NCBI RefSeq assembly: GCF_000633515.1 | Contig: NZ_AYMP01000044.1 | Span: 1 to 64,000, forward strand | Source of the DNA: Morganella morganii H1r | GTDB taxonomy: Bacteria; Pseudomonadota; Gammaproteobacteria; Enterobacterales; Enterobacteriaceae | DNA: 64,000 nucleotides | Direction: 5' to 3' | Part shown: in pieces, positions 1 to 8,741 of the stretch | How the letters are laid out: every line of letters starts with the position of its first letter | Position numbering within the stretch: the first letter of the stretch is position 1 | The notes under the pieces: model-generated | Seen by the model: the letters and a program-made list of their open reading frames with translations, nothing else | Told to the model about the DNA's origin: nothing | The model's database searches: none | Position numbers and translations under genes: made by a program

Positions 1-108
1 GAAGAGTTATATGGCGATGTCCCGCGCATTGAACTGTTTGCCAGGGAGAAATACGGCGACTGGGATGTGTACGGGGATCAGGTGGACGGAAGCGTAGAAA
101 TTAAATGA
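1..108 (+). CDS. C-terminal end of a phage-type MT-A70 adenine DNA methyltransferase (partial)
   Basis: An open frame enters from the left edge and ends with TGA at 106-108, giving 35 residues. The stretch RIELFAREKYGDWDVYGDQV resembles the C-terminal signature of phage MT-A70 (Dam-like N6-adenine) methyltransferases, where an 'RIELFAR...GWDVWGNE' segment closes the fold. The catalytic DPPW motif lies outside the window, so the call rests on the tail alone. It is followed by small phage genes and a lambda-type xis-int pair, which fits a prophage early region. Such enzymes modify phage DNA, for example against host restriction. Confidence 0.6.
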   Translation, partial: EELYGDVPRIELFAREKYGDWDVYGDQVDGSVEIK

Positions 109-122
109 AAAGGAAATGAGAG

Positions 123-347
123 ATGAATAAGTTAATAATTATTGCTGCTGCAATATTATTTTTATCAGGCTGTACTGAACTCAAAGAAGGTTCTGCTATC
201 GATATATACCATGACGACCAACGACATGTGACGTGCTATGTGTATAAGTCAGGATATGCTGGAGGTATTTCCTGTATCCCTGATAGTCAGCTACCTAATC
301 ATGATGGACATCGGCAACCGGCTGCTGGAAGCACAACTCTGAGGTGA
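123..347 (+). CDS. Small prophage lipoprotein
   Basis: A 74-residue protein with a classical lipoprotein signal: Met-Asn-Lys start, a hydrophobic run of Ile, Ala and Leu, and a lipobox LSGC with the acylated Cys at residue 17. The mature part is only about 58 residues, contains two further Cys residues and no recognised domain. It starts 15 nt after the methyltransferase stop and has a ribosome site (aggaaatgag) just upstream. Residue +2 after Cys is Thr, so outer-membrane sorting is expected by the Lol rule. Function unknown; in this setting a lysogenic-conversion or superinfection role is possible but not shown. Confidence 0.55.
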   Translation: MNKLIIIAAAILFLSGCTELKEGSAIDIYHDDQRHVTCYVYKSGYAGGISCIPDSQLPNHDGHRQPAAGSTTLR

Positions 348-350
348 CCA

Positions 351-578
351 ATGACACCACAGGAAGCAGAGAACGGACGCAGACGAATAGCAAGGGAATG
401 CTATCACGAACTTGAAGCGAACCGACCACTTAACGACGACAAACGCCGCACCATCCTACAGAGTTACCTCGAAAAGTTTACCCGGATGTTAACTGAATAT
501 CACTTTAAGCGATCGGTGCCTGCACTGTGGCTGAATGTGTACGTTCGCATGATAGAGAAGGAGAAGAAAGAATGCTGA
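351..578 (+). CDS. Small prophage protein of unknown function
   Basis: A 75-residue, highly charged protein rich in Arg, Lys and Glu, predicted mostly helical. I do not recognise the family. It starts 3 nt after the lipoprotein stop, preceded by gaggtgacca, and its TGA (576-578) overlaps the ATG of the excisionase at 572. That translational coupling supports it as a real member of the integration operon. No signal peptide or membrane segment is visible. Confidence 0.5.
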   Translation: MTPQEAENGRRRIARECYHELEANRPLNDDKRRTILQSYLEKFTRMLTEYHFKRSVPALWLNVYVRMIEKEKKEC

Positions 579-814
579 CTCTTGAAGAATGGAATAGTAG
601 ATTACCAATCCCGAGAAATATGGAAACCATACGAAGATGGGTGAGAAATGGTCAGATATGGCCTCCACCATTATTTGATGGGTACAGGTACCTCGTGGAA
701 AACAATGCAGTTAAACACAGTGGAGTTCCTGATAAAAGTAAAAGTAATAACTTGTTGGAGCGAATAAATAATGGCACGGAAACGAAATCGAGAAAAACGA
801 GATCTGCCACCTAA
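572..814 (+). CDS. xis: Lambda-type excisionase (Xis)
   Basis: The protein (80 aa) opens MLTLEEWNSRLPIP and continues with METIRRWVRNGQIWPPP, closely matching phage lambda Xis (LTLQEWNAR..., LETVRRWVRECRIFPPP). Xis is a winged-helix DNA-bending protein that binds attR/attP and switches Int toward excision. I chose ATG 572 because it matches the lambda start and is preceded by gagaaggagaagaaag; an upstream in-frame ATG at 527 would lie deep in the preceding gene. The last 44 nt overlap the start of int at 771 in another frame, the same arrangement as lambda xis-int. The C-terminal tail beyond LLERINNG is about 8 residues longer than in lambda. Confidence 0.85.
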   Translation: MLTLEEWNSRLPIPRNMETIRRWVRNGQIWPPPLFDGYRYLVENNAVKHSGVPDKSKSNNLLERINNGTETKSRKTRSAT

Positions 815-1835
815 TTTATATGTCCGAAATAACGGATATTATAGTTACAGAGACCCAAGGACGGGCAAAGAATATGGTCTCGGAAGAATAAAAAGAGACG
901 CAGTAAATCAGGCAATTGATGCTAACATGAAATTAATGGATGTGAAGAATGAGAAATTAATTGACAGAATATCAAATACTGACATTGTTTTATTTCATGA
1001 CTGGCTGAACTGCTATAATAAAATTATTTTATCCAGAGGTCTAAAAGAAAAATCGATCAGAGAGTACGAAGGTAAAATAAAAGCAATTAAGTCAATTTTT
1101 AATAACATCCCTATTAATGCAATCACTACCAAAGACATAGCTGGCGCTATTTCTTCATACACAGACAGAGGAAAAACAACCACGGCAAAGTTAATAAGAA
1201 TATCTTTACTTGATATATTCAGAGAAGCCATTGCAGAAGGGCATATATCATTTAACCCTGTCGAGGCGACCAGAAACCCTAAAGCAGAAGTTAAGCGCTC
1301 GCGCTTATCTATTAGTGATTATATGAAAATACTGGAGGCATCAAAATCTCTTCAGCCATGGATGTCATTAAGTATGGAATTAGCGCTACTGACCGGACAA
1401 CGAATAAGCGACATATGCAAGATGAAATGGGATGATATCAAAGATGGCATGCTTTGGGTTGAACAACAAAAGTCAGGGAATAAGCTTGCTATAGACATGA
1501 CGGTAACGCTTGAATGCCGTGGTATATCTTTGGATGATGTTATTAAGAAATGTTATTCAGTATATGGCGAGTGTGATAATCTTATAGCATCCTCTTTCGG
1601 GAAAGAGATATCGACCACGACGGTTTCCAGAGGGTTCGTGAAAGCAAGAGAGTCCACATCAATCGGCTGGGGTGATAATCCGCCGAGCTTTCACGAGATC
1701 AGAAGTCTCGCGGCAAGACTATACACCGACGAAAAAGGCGGGGAGTTCGCCCAGCGCTTACTGGGTCACAAATCAGCTATGATGACCGCCAAATATCAGG
1801 ACAATCGCGGCAGTGAATGGGTTAAGGTTCAGTAA
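771..1835 (+). CDS. int: Lambda-family tyrosine recombinase (integrase)
   Basis: 354 residues, against 356 in lambda Int. All catalytic residues are visible: Arg211 (TGQRISD), Lys234, His308 and Arg311 (HEIRSLAARLY), His333 (LLGHKS) and the nucleophile Tyr342 (AKYQD), at almost the same positions as in lambda. The N-terminal arm-binding segment (RDLPPNLYVRNNGYYSYRDP) and the core-binding domain (about residues 70-170) also align with lambda. The enzyme joins attP and attB and, with Xis and IHF, excises the prophage. It reads toward ypfN, which places one prophage end within the 80 bp downstream. Confidence 0.95.
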   Translation: MARKRNREKRDLPPNLYVRNNGYYSYRDPRTGKEYGLGRIKRDAVNQAIDANMKLMDVKNEKLIDRISNTDIVLFHDWLNCYNKIILSRGLKEKSIREYEGKIKAIKSIFNNIPINAITTKDIAGAISSYTDRGKTTTAKLIRISLLDIFREAIAEGHISFNPVEATRNPKAEVKRSRLSISDYMKILEASKSLQPWMSLSMELALLTGQRISDICKMKWDDIKDGMLWVEQQKSGNKLAIDMTVTLECRGISLDDVIKKCYSVYGECDNLIASSFGKEISTTTVSRGFVKARESTSIGWGDNPPSFHEIRSLAARLYTDEKGGEFAQRLLGHKSAMMTAKYQDNRGSEWVKVQ

Positions 1836-1915
1836 TGGTTTTGAACTAATTTTGAATGATATTGAATTATCATTTTTAATTATTTGATAAATATAAATAA
1901 AAAAAGGTAACAACA
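1836..1915. other. Probable prophage attachment-site region between int and ypfN
   Basis: These 80 very AT-rich bases separate the int stop from the ypfN start codon. In lambda-type phages the attachment core lies just past int, so one hybrid att site should be here. No tRNA gene is present and ypfN is intact, so integration was intergenic. The matching repeat would lie at the far prophage end, outside the window, so the exact core cannot be defined. A ribosome site (aaaaaaagg) for ypfN lies at its right end. Confidence 0.45.
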
Positions 1916-2113
1916 ATGCATTGGTTAGCAGACTACTGGTGGGTCATCCTGGTACTGTTCGTCGGCGTGATCCTGAATGCCATTAAAGATCTCAAACGGG
2001 TGGATCACAAAAAATATCTGCAGAACCGCAGGGAACTGCCGCCTCACCGTGATAATAACGCGCAGTGGGATGATGAGGATGACTGGCCGGATAATAAATC
2101 TAAAAAGCCCTGA
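1916..2113 (+). CDS. ypfN: YpfN family small inner-membrane protein (UPF0370)
   Basis: 65 residues beginning [20 protein letters not shown], one N-terminal membrane span followed by a charged cytoplasmic tail with the family feature [17 protein letters not shown] and a run of acidic and Trp residues. Length and sequence fit enterobacterial YpfN; its role is unknown. In E. coli it also neighbours tmcA. Here the two genes converge and overlap: ypfN ends at 2113 and the tmcA stop codon is at 2100-2102. A prophage lies directly upstream, so the native promoter may have been displaced. Confidence 0.85.
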   Translation: MHWLADYWWVILVLFVGVILNAIKDLKRVDHKKYLQNRRELPPHRDNNAQWDDEDDWPDNKSKKP

Positions 2114-4106
2114 TTTCCGCTGCTGTCTGCTGCGCCCACTCAGGGCGCAGTGTCTGCAGTATCACTGCCGTTTCCTGCCGCTGCGCATTAAGTAATGCCT
2201 TTTTCCCGCTGATATGCCGCGCTTTCAGTATCTCCGGCTGACCGGACAGCAACTGTGACAATTCCCCGGTCTGTGCCGGATATGCCCTTTGCAGAAGTAC
2301 CAGTGCCGGCTCTGCCACTGCCTGTGGTTTGGCAGCATACGCAAACCCGGCGAGCATCCGCCATTCGCGTTCATTGAGTGATTCAGCCTGAACCGGCGGT
2401 ACCGGTGAAAATCCCCATATCTGAGAAAAAACCGCGCAGTCGCGGACAAACTGCTGTTCTGCGGCATTTGCCAGTGTCTGTCCGGCAGACGTCAGCGGCA
2501 GCAACAGCATAGCGGTGTAACATCCGCTGCCTGCTTCCGGATGTGTGCCCGTGCGGGCAAAGCGAAAGCCGCAGGATGTCCAGAATGCAGCCAGTTCCGG
2601 AGTATAGCCGAAGCTGACGGACAGATAGTCCATACCGCTGTTTTTTGCCGCCTCAGCCGCCCGCTGTAATAACTGATGCCCCAGCGCGTTACGCCGGTAG
2701 CCTGCATGGACGGCAATACGGCTGATACGGCGCGAACGCAGTTGTGCCGCCTGCGGGAAGTAACTGTGCGCCGCCAGCGATTGTGCCAGCAGGTTTCCGC
2801 GCGGCCGCCGCGTACCCGCCCAGACAGATTGTGTCAGTTCCGCCGGTAAGCCGCCTTCGTCTGTCAGCCAGAGTGCCGCCGTCACCTGCTGCCGGTTTCG
2901 GAACAGCGCGAAATGCTGTCCCGGCGCATCCGCCAGCCGCCGTAAGTCCAGCGGGGACGTCCGGTAATGTGCCGCCGTCAGCAGGCCGTAAAACCCGGAC
3001 AGTAAATCCGGGTCATCACATAACGCCTGCTGTGTCAGCGCCTGATATTCACACCCGCCCGCCGGGGTGACCTTTTCCGCCGGCTCGGTGAGCAGCAGTG
3101 CTTCATCCAGCCAGGATTCCGCCGGATCATGCTCTGCCCAGCGTACCGGCTGCGTCAGCGTCATTGCGGTAAACTGCGGCAGTGAATGACAAAATTTAAG
3201 CAAAAATCCCCGCCCGGTACCTTCATAGCCCTGAACAGTGGTCAGCAGCAGCACACGGGGAAATACCGCCGTAAAACGGGTAAGCAGCGGCAGCGGGATC
3301 ATTGCCGCTTCATCAATCACCAGCCAGCCGTATGTGCTGACATCCGCCGTTTCCGCCAGTGTCAGTAAATTATCCGGAGCGATAAATTCCGTTTGTTGTG
3401 GATCATGAAGATAGCGCTGTATCACTGTAACGGCGGCTTTCGCCGGGGCACACAATAAATGACGGCCCGGCGCTTCTGCCAGGAACAGACCGGCCACAGC
3501 GGATTTGCCCCGCCCTCTGGCAGCGGTCAGACAGAATATGCCGCGTTCCGCGCAGCGGAGTTGCGCCAGTATCTGCTGCTGTGCCGCTGTCGGTGTGCCG
3601 TCCGGCGGCAGCCATTCAGGTTGCGGCGGCAGCAGTGTCATGTCAAATGGCCGGTCTTCATACCGGCAGAGATGGGCAGGATTGTTGAGTGTACGGGCGA
3701 CGTGACGCATAAAGTGCGGCGCGGGGATCATCTGACCACCGTCATTCCAGCGCAGACTGTCCTCATCCGGCCGGGTCTGCCACTGTGATTCCGGCGGCAG
3801 CAGCAGGATCAGCCAGCTGCCTGCCTGCAATGTGCCTGTCAGCATAGCCAGTGCTTCGCTGTGCAGCCCGCGCCGGGCATCAAACACGCCGTGACGGAAC
3901 TCCTGCCCCAGCAACAGACGGGCTTTTTCCGCCGGTATGCCGCCGGGCTGCTGAGCGGAAATCACCGGCCAGTCGCCGGGAGCCGCGTCCCTGATTTCCC
4001 GCAGCCGCGATTCACACCAGTCGTCGCTGCCGCTCAGTACCCACAGACGGCGGATACCCTGTATGCGGAGCTGTTCTGTGCAGGCGTGAAACAGTGCGGG
4101 TAACAT
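2100..4106 (-). CDS. tmcA: tRNA(Met) cytidine acetyltransferase TmcA
   Basis: 668 residues, close to E. coli TmcA (671). TmcA makes N4-acetylcytidine at the wobble base of elongator tRNA(Met), using acetyl-CoA and ATP. The order is an N-terminal DUF1726-like domain, an RNA-helicase-like ATPase with Walker A in [14 protein letters not shown] (about residue 196) and Walker B in [13 protein letters not shown], then a GNAT acetyltransferase domain ([22 protein letters not shown]) and a C-terminal tRNA-binding tail. It starts 9 nt after the YeaL-like gene stop and is probably cotranscribed with it. E. coli has ypfH between tmcA and ypfJ; here ypfH is missing. Confidence 0.95.
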   Translation of the reverse strand: MLPALFHACTEQLRIQGIRRLWVLSGSDDWCESRLREIRDAAPGDWPVISAQQPGGIPAEKARLLLGQEFRHGVFDARRGLHSEALAMLTGTLQAGSWLILLLPPESQWQTRPDEDSLRWNDGGQMIPAPHFMRHVARTLNNPAHLCRYEDRPFDMTLLPPQPEWLPPDGTPTAAQQQILAQLRCAERGIFCLTAARGRGKSAVAGLFLAEAPGRHLLCAPAKAAVTVIQRYLHDPQQTEFIAPDNLLTLAETADVSTYGWLVIDEAAMIPLPLLTRFTAVFPRVLLLTTVQGYEGTGRGFLLKFCHSLPQFTAMTLTQPVRWAEHDPAESWLDEALLLTEPAEKVTPAGGCEYQALTQQALCDDPDLLSGFYGLLTAAHYRTSPLDLRRLADAPGQHFALFRNRQQVTAALWLTDEGGLPAELTQSVWAGTRRPRGNLLAQSLAAHSYFPQAAQLRSRRISRIAVHAGYRRNALGHQLLQRAAEAAKNSGMDYLSVSFGYTPELAAFWTSCGFRFARTGTHPEAGSGCYTAMLLLPLTSAGQTLANAAEQQFVRDCAVFSQIWGFSPVPPVQAESLNEREWRMLAGFAYAAKPQAVAEPALVLLQRAYPAQTGELSQLLSGQPEILKARHISGKKALLNAQRQETAVILQTLRPEWAQQTAAEIRAF

Positions 4107-4115
4107 AGAAAACCG

Positions 4116-4568
4116 CTACATCTTACCGACAAGCAGGGACAGGATCCCCGCCGCAATCAGCGGCCCGACCGGTACGCCCCTGAACAGCGCGACACCGATA
4201 ATCGTCCCCACCAGCAACCCGGCAACGGTGGACGGCTGGTTACTCATCAGGGTGACTCCGCGGCTGCCGAGCCAGGACACCAGAATACCAATCGCTATCG
4301 CCAGCAATGATTTCCAGTTCAGAAAAGAGCCTAAAACGTCATTGGCGCTGATTTTACCGCTGGCAATCGGTGCCATCACGCCCACGGTCAGAATGAGGAT
4401 CCCCAGCTTCAGGCCATATTTTTCCACAAACGGGAAATAGCCGTTGAGCGGGGTGATGCGCACCGCCAGCAGAAAAAGAATGGCCAGGGTTACTGTCATA
4501 TTATTACTGATAAGCCCGAGCCCGGCTAAGACCAGGAGGATAATCAGGGTCGGGTCAATATTACTCAT
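4116..4568 (-). CDS. yeaL: UPF0756 (DUF441) inner-membrane protein, YeaL-like
   Basis: 150 residues with four or so hydrophobic spans, closely matching E. coli YeaL (148 aa): shared blocks include [40 protein letters not shown] and [25 protein letters not shown]. Function unknown. A good ribosome site (aggatctgat) precedes the ATG. In E. coli yeaL lies elsewhere, so its position here between tmcA and ypfJ is a local rearrangement. It precedes tmcA by 9 nt in the same orientation. Confidence 0.88.
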   Translation of the reverse strand: MSNIDPTLIILLVLAGLGLISNNMTVTLAILFLLAVRITPLNGYFPFVEKYGLKLGILILTVGVMAPIASGKISANDVLGSFLNWKSLLAIAIGILVSWLGSRGVTLMSNQPSTVAGLLVGTIIGVALFRGVPVGPLIAAGILSLLVGKM

Positions 4569-4637
4569 ATCAGATCCTGCGTGTCGGGGGGAATGAAAGG
4601 CGCCAATAGTATGCCGTTATACGATGATAATCAAACT

Positions 4638-4665
4638 CTGCCGGTTTTGCAGGGAAAACCGGCAG
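4638..4665 (-). terminator. Hairpin after ypfJ
   Basis: A perfect 11-bp inverted repeat (4638-4648 with 4655-4665, CTGCCGGTTTT arms, 6-nt loop) lies 6 nt past the ypfJ stop. On the minus strand it is followed only by a mixed AGUUUGAUUA run, so it is a moderate terminator candidate. Confidence 0.55.
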
Positions 4666-4671
4666 AAAGGC

Positions 4672-5559
4672 TTATTTCAGTGCAGAAAATGTGTCACATT
4701 GCGCAATATCACCGCTGTCAAAACCGCGTTTGAACCACTCATAACGCTGCGCGGATGTTCCGTGTGTGAAGCTGTCCGGGATAACCCGTCCCTGACTCTG
4801 TTTTTGCAGACGATCATCGCCGATAGCCTGCGCCGCATTCAGGGCATTTTCCAGATCACCGTTTTCGAGGATCCCGGCTTTTTCCATCTCATGACCCCAG
4901 ATCCCGGCAAAACAGTCAGCCTGCAATTCCATTTTCACTGACAGGCGGTTTGCCTCTTTCTGACTGCTGCGCTGCTGGCGCTCACGCACCTGACGATCGA
5001 TACCGAGCAGATGCTGAACATGGTGTCCCACTTCATGAGCGACCACATAGCCCTGCGCAAAATCCCCGCCCGCCCCTAATTTGGTGCGCATATCATCATA
5101 GAAAGAGAGGTCGATATAGACTTTCTGATCGGCCGGGCAATAAAACGGCCCCATCACCGCCTGTCCCGCACCACAACCCGTCGGGGTGGCGCCCCGGTAC
5201 AGTACCAGTTTCGGCTCACGGTACTGCCGGTTCATCTGTGCGAATTTCTGTCCCCAGACCGCTTCGGTTTCCGCCAGCATCACGCCGGTGAATTCCGCCT
5301 GTTTCTGTTCCTGTGCACTGCTCTGTGCCGGACGCTGCTGTGAAGTGGTCTGTCCGATATTGACCGGGTCACCGGTGACCAGGCCGGTCAGGTCAATGCC
5401 GTAAAAACCGGCCACGACCACGATAACGACCACAACCAGTCCGGCTTTGCCGCGCGGCAGCGGAATACGCGGACCACCCGCCGATCCGCCCGGAATTCTG
5501 CTCCCCGCACTGCGGCGGTCTTCAATATTGTCGCTCTGGCGACGCCCTTGCCAACGCAT
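4672..5559 (-). CDS. ypfJ: Neutral zinc metallopeptidase-family membrane protein YpfJ
   Basis: 295 residues from ATG 5559, chosen because the start [16 protein letters not shown] matches E. coli YpfJ; a longer frame to 5598 exists but lacks homology there. A Gly/Pro-rich N-terminus is followed by one transmembrane segment ([21 protein letters not shown]) and a periplasmic domain of PF04228 type. The zinc motif HEVGHH is intact ([12 protein letters not shown]), and a downstream acidic residue is available in [10 protein letters not shown]. The substrate is unknown. It is preceded by purC on the same strand, with a 161-nt gap that contains a weak inverted repeat at 5667-5698. Confidence 0.9.
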   Translation of the reverse strand: MRWQGRRQSDNIEDRRSAGSRIPGGSAGGPRIPLPRGKAGLVVVVIVVVAGFYGIDLTGLVTGDPVNIGQTTSQQRPAQSSAQEQKQAEFTGVMLAETEAVWGQKFAQMNRQYREPKLVLYRGATPTGCGAGQAVMGPFYCPADQKVYIDLSFYDDMRTKLGAGGDFAQGYVVAHEVGHHVQHLLGIDRQVRERQQRSSQKEANRLSVKMELQADCFAGIWGHEMEKAGILENGDLENALNAAQAIGDDRLQKQSQGRVIPDSFTHGTSAQRYEWFKRGFDSGDIAQCDTFSALK

Positions 5560-5720
5560 AATGATTCTCTGCTTATCGGATAATAGTCGGATAACCACAT
5601 AGTACAGAGAAAATGAAGTGAGGAAAAATGCTTCTTTCTTTCAGGGGAATGATAAATCAGCTTAACGCCGGTGACAGGCGGGTTTTGTTATCACCGGCAA
5701 TACATTCAGCAGAGGAATGA

Positions 5721-6434
5721 TTAATCCAGCTCCACACCCAGACGGCGTGCCACTTCCTCATAGGCTTCAATCAGGCCGCCCAGGCTCTGACGGAAGCGGT
5801 CTTTATCCATTTTATTCAGCGTTTCTTTATCCCACAGACGGCTGCCGTCCGGTGAGAACTCATCACCGAGCACGACCTGACCTTTATACAGACCGAATTC
5901 CAGCTTGAAATCCACCAGAATCAGACCGGCGTCATCAAACAGGCGGGATAACACGTCATTGGCGATATAACTCAGACGTTTCATTTCTGCGAGGTTTTCC
6001 CGGCTGACCCAGCCGAAGGTTTCGCAGTAGGATTCATTGATCATCGGGTCATGTTTGGCGTCATTTTTCAGGAACAGGTCGAAGATGGGCGGATTCAGTA
6101 CCATCCCCTCTTCCACGCCCAGACGTTTCACCAGCGAACCGGCAGCACGGTTCCGGATCACACACTCCACCGGCACCATATCCAGTTTTTTCACCAGAAT
6201 TTCGGTATCGGATAACAGACGTTCCATCTGAGTCGGGATACCGGCTGCTTCCAGTTTACCCATAATAAAGTGGTTGAATTTATTATTGACCATGCCCTTG
6301 CGGTCAAACTGCTCGATGCGCTCACCATCCAGTGCTGATGTATCATTACGAAATTCCAGAATCAGCAGATCAGGATTATCCGTGGTGTAGACCGTTTTGG
6401 CTTTTCCACGATACAGTTCAGCATGTTTTTGCAT
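5721..6434 (-). CDS. purC: Phosphoribosylaminoimidazole-succinocarboxamide synthase (SAICAR synthetase)
   Basis: 237 residues, exactly the E. coli length, starting [16 protein letters not shown]; a frame to 6584 is open but the homologous ATG at 6434 has the ribosome site ctggagag. The enzyme condenses CAIR with aspartate using ATP in de novo purine synthesis. Conserved blocks seen include [32 protein letters not shown] and [12 protein letters not shown] PurR-box match lies 75 nt upstream of the start, so purine repression is likely. In E. coli purC sits beside bamC; here three other genes intervene. Confidence 0.97.
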   Translation of the reverse strand: MQKHAELYRGKAKTVYTTDNPDLLILEFRNDTSALDGERIEQFDRKGMVNNKFNHFIMGKLEAAGIPTQMERLLSDTEILVKKLDMVPVECVIRNRAAGSLVKRLGVEEGMVLNPPIFDLFLKNDAKHDPMINESYCETFGWVSRENLAEMKRLSYIANDVLSRLFDDAGLILVDFKLEFGLYKGQVVLGDEFSPDGSRLWDKETLNKMDKDRFRQSLGGLIEAYEEVARRLGVELD

Positions 6435-6508
6435 CTTGCACTCTCCAGACAGGATTAATAATAGGCGTATCGCCTGACGCGGAATATTCTCCCTCAGAAT
6501 GACACAAT

Positions 6509-6524
6509 AAGCAATCGTTTGCGT
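6509..6524. promoter_or_regulatory. Probable PurR operator upstream of purC
   Basis: AAGCAATCGTTTGCGT matches the PurR consensus ACGCAAACGTTTGCGT at 14 of 16 positions, including the central CG and the right half-site. It lies 75 nt upstream of the purC start. Together with the box before purM this indicates a working PurR regulon. Confidence 0.75.
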
Positions 6525-6587
6525 AAGAAAAGATACAGACCCTGAAAGCGACCGGTGTGCGGCACATCCCGCACACCTTATCAATAC

Positions 6588-7418
6588 TCAGGTGCAGTCC
6601 CAGTTATAAACCACACGGGAGAAATCCGCTTTTTTCAGATCGTCCGGACGGATAAAGAAGTTACCGATACCGCAGTCACCCCACAGGATATCGACATCAC
6701 CACTGCCGGAATCGAGCTGCAGTAACAAAACATACGGCTTCAGTTCGTCACGGTATTCTCGCGGATCGGTCTGGGTAAATGCCGGATAACCGCCGATATG
6801 GTGCCCTTCTCCCGGGAAATGCTCATCATACGGCTCAACCCATTCCTCATAGAAATCTTCGCCTTCGAACTCATCCTCAAAATCATATAGTTCATCACGG
6901 TTGAAAATGGTGCGGCCAAATGCGGTGTCTCCGGTGCTGATATACTGCACCGACGGCGTAAAACGGATGCGGTACTGTCCGGTTACCGGCGAGAAATAGT
7001 TTTCATCTTCGCGGGCCGCCTGCACAGCACTGAAATCCTGATGCAATTGTGCCGGGTCTTCCGTGATCTCAGGGAAATAAAGGACACGGAAATCCGTCTG
7101 TTCCTGCGGATTGTCAAAGTCAGCACCATACAAATCATCACCGCCGTGATAAATCTGCAAAATACCGTTACGCGGATAATCCGGCAGCGGCGGCATCTGT
7201 GCAAAGTTAATCTGGATAAGCAGACTGAGCGGAACACCTTCACTGTCCAGCGGATAGCTTTCGGTCAGCGGCAGATAAGGTTTCCCGCCGACATGGCTTT
7301 CCCGCAGCGATAAATCATCAGCCGGTGTCAGCGTCATCTCTGCCACCGGTTTTTCCGTGGCACGGATGGCGTCAGCATAAGGCGCCAGAGCCGGAGGTAA
7401 ACGGTTAAAATCAGCCAT
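6588..7418 (-). CDS. YwqG-like DUF1963 protein
   Basis: 276 residues, soluble, without signal peptide. The family pattern is visible: GGKPYLPLTESYPLDSEGVP, then LSLLIQINFAQMPPLPDYP and GILQIYHGGDDLYGAD, and near the C-terminus VLLLQLDSGSGDVDILWGDCG followed by GIGNFFIRPDDLKKADFSRV. DUF1963 (YwqG) proteins have a beta-rich fold and no established biochemical role, although some lie near toxin or effector loci. The gene is in the purC-bamC interval, which is empty in E. coli, and is divergent from the MFS gene. Confidence 0.85.
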   Translation of the reverse strand: MADFNRLPPALAPYADAIRATEKPVAEMTLTPADDLSLRESHVGGKPYLPLTESYPLDSEGVPLSLLIQINFAQMPPLPDYPRNGILQIYHGGDDLYGADFDNPQEQTDFRVLYFPEITEDPAQLHQDFSAVQAAREDENYFSPVTGQYRIRFTPSVQYISTGDTAFGRTIFNRDELYDFEDEFEGEDFYEEWVEPYDEHFPGEGHHIGGYPAFTQTDPREYRDELKPYVLLLQLDSGSGDVDILWGDCGIGNFFIRPDDLKKADFSRVVYNWDCT

Positions 7419-7483
7419 AGGGATACTTCACTCCGTTAGTATATTATTCAGCCCGTTTACACCATAATGAGGGTAACTTCCGT

Positions 7484-7513
7484 CTGAAAAAAAATGATTA
7501 ATCATCCTATAAT
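7484..7513 (+). promoter_or_regulatory. Probable sigma-70 promoter of the MFS gene
   Basis: A perfect TATAAT at 7508-7513 is preceded by CTGAAA at 7484-7489, with an 18-nt spacer. It lies about 40 nt upstream of the MFS start at 7553, in the divergent gap with the DUF1963 gene. Confidence 0.45.
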
Positions 7514-7552
7514 GATTCAGGTTATAAATGAATATAGTAAAGGTTATTGTGA

Positions 7553-8707
7553 ATGAGTGATGTAATTGCAGTCATATCGCCTGCCGTACCGGCCCGGCGG
7601 GAACAGATGGCCACCCGTGCCCTCTTTTTTGTTGCCGGTTTTGCCTCTGCGGCCTGGGCGGCGCTGGTGCCGTTTGCCAAACTGAACACCGGCGTGAATG
7701 ACGGCGTTCTCGGGTTATTGCTGCTCTGCCTCGGTGGCGGTGCGCTGGTGGCTATGCCGCTGACCGGTGTACTGACCACCCGTTTCGGCTGCCGCCCGGT
7801 GATGACCGTTTCCGTTATCCTGCTCAGTATTACCCTGCCGCTGCTGGCGGTCATTGATCACACCGGATTACTGGCTCTGACTCTGATCATCTTCGGTATG
7901 GGGATCGGGATCACCGACTGTGCCATGAATATTCAGGCCATTATTGTTGAAAAAGCCGCACCAAAACCGATGATGTCCGGCTTTCACGGATTCTACAGTG
8001 TCGGCGGCATTGCCGGTGCGGGAGCCATGAGCGGCTTTATGCTGGCGGGAATGGGCGTATTACAGGCCGCCGCTGCCGTGACGGCGATTTGTCTTCTGCT
8101 GCTGGCTCTCAGTTATAAAGGCTTGCTGGATTACGCCTGGCCGTCAGAAGGCCCGGCATTTGCTGTGCCTCGCGGTGCGGTATTACTGATAGGGGTTATC
8201 TGCTTTGCCACCTTTCTGGCCGAAGGCAGTGTGCTGGACTGGAGTGCGGTTTTCCTGACAGAGTATCGTCATGTGCCGGAAAGCATGGGCGGACTGGGCT
8301 TTGCCTGCTTCGCGGTGCTGATGTCCCTCGGGCGGCTGACCGGCGACAAAATTGTTGCCGTACTCGGACGGCCACAGGTGGTACTGTGGGGCGCTCTGCT
8401 GGCTGCCGGTGGTCTTTTGCTGAGTGTGCTGAGTGACAACTGGCTGTTGGCACTTACCGGTTACGGGCTGATCGGCCTGGGGTGTGCCAACGTGGTACCG
8501 GTGATGTTTTCCGCTATCGGCCGCCAGACCAGTATGCCGCAGGCCGTTGCCGTTCCGGCGGTAACCACTCTGGGTTATCTCGGTATTCTGGCAGGACCGG
8601 CGTCTGTCGGGCTGATTGCTTACCGCTTCACCCTGCCCGCCGCACTGCTGGCTGTGGTGGCGCTGTTATTGCTGGTCGCATTGCTGTCGCGCAAAGTCAG
8701 GATGTAA
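7553..8707 (+). CDS. MFS transporter, YbjJ-like
   Basis: 384 residues with about 12 hydrophobic spans. The N-terminal part MATRALFFVAGFASAAWAALVPFAK and the blocks MGIGITDCAMNIQA and MSGFHGFYSVGGIAGA recall E. coli YbjJ, an uncharacterised major-facilitator protein of the fucose-permease-like group. Substrate unknown. It reads convergently to the waaH-like gene, with only about 21 nt between stop codons. That gap is filled by a hairpin terminator. Confidence 0.8.
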   Translation: MSDVIAVISPAVPARREQMATRALFFVAGFASAAWAALVPFAKLNTGVNDGVLGLLLLCLGGGALVAMPLTGVLTTRFGCRPVMTVSVILLSITLPLLAVIDHTGLLALTLIIFGMGIGITDCAMNIQAIIVEKAAPKPMMSGFHGFYSVGGIAGAGAMSGFMLAGMGVLQAAAAVTAICLLLLALSYKGLLDYAWPSEGPAFAVPRGAVLLIGVICFATFLAEGSVLDWSAVFLTEYRHVPESMGGLGFACFAVLMSLGRLTGDKIVAVLGRPQVVLWGALLAAGGLLLSVLSDNWLLALTGYGLIGLGCANVVPVMFSAIGRQTSMPQAVAVPAVTTLGYLGILAGPASVGLIAYRFTLPAALLAVVALLLLVALLSRKVRM

Positions 8708-8713
8708 CGGATA

Positions 8714-8741
8714 GCAAAACACCGGTCGTCAGACCGGTGTT
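8714..8741 (-). terminator. Terminator of the waaH-like gene
   Basis: A perfect 10-bp stem (8718-8727 with 8732-8741) with a 4-nt loop. On the minus strand it runs straight into TTTTGCTATCC. The stem includes the last codons and the stop codon (8729-8731) of the glycosyltransferase. It could also slow transcription from the convergent MFS gene. Confidence 0.8.

Noticed and set aside
5667-5698. Inverted repeat after purC as a terminator
   Set aside because: The 8-bp arms have a 16-nt loop and no U run on the minus strand; not convincing as an intrinsic terminator.
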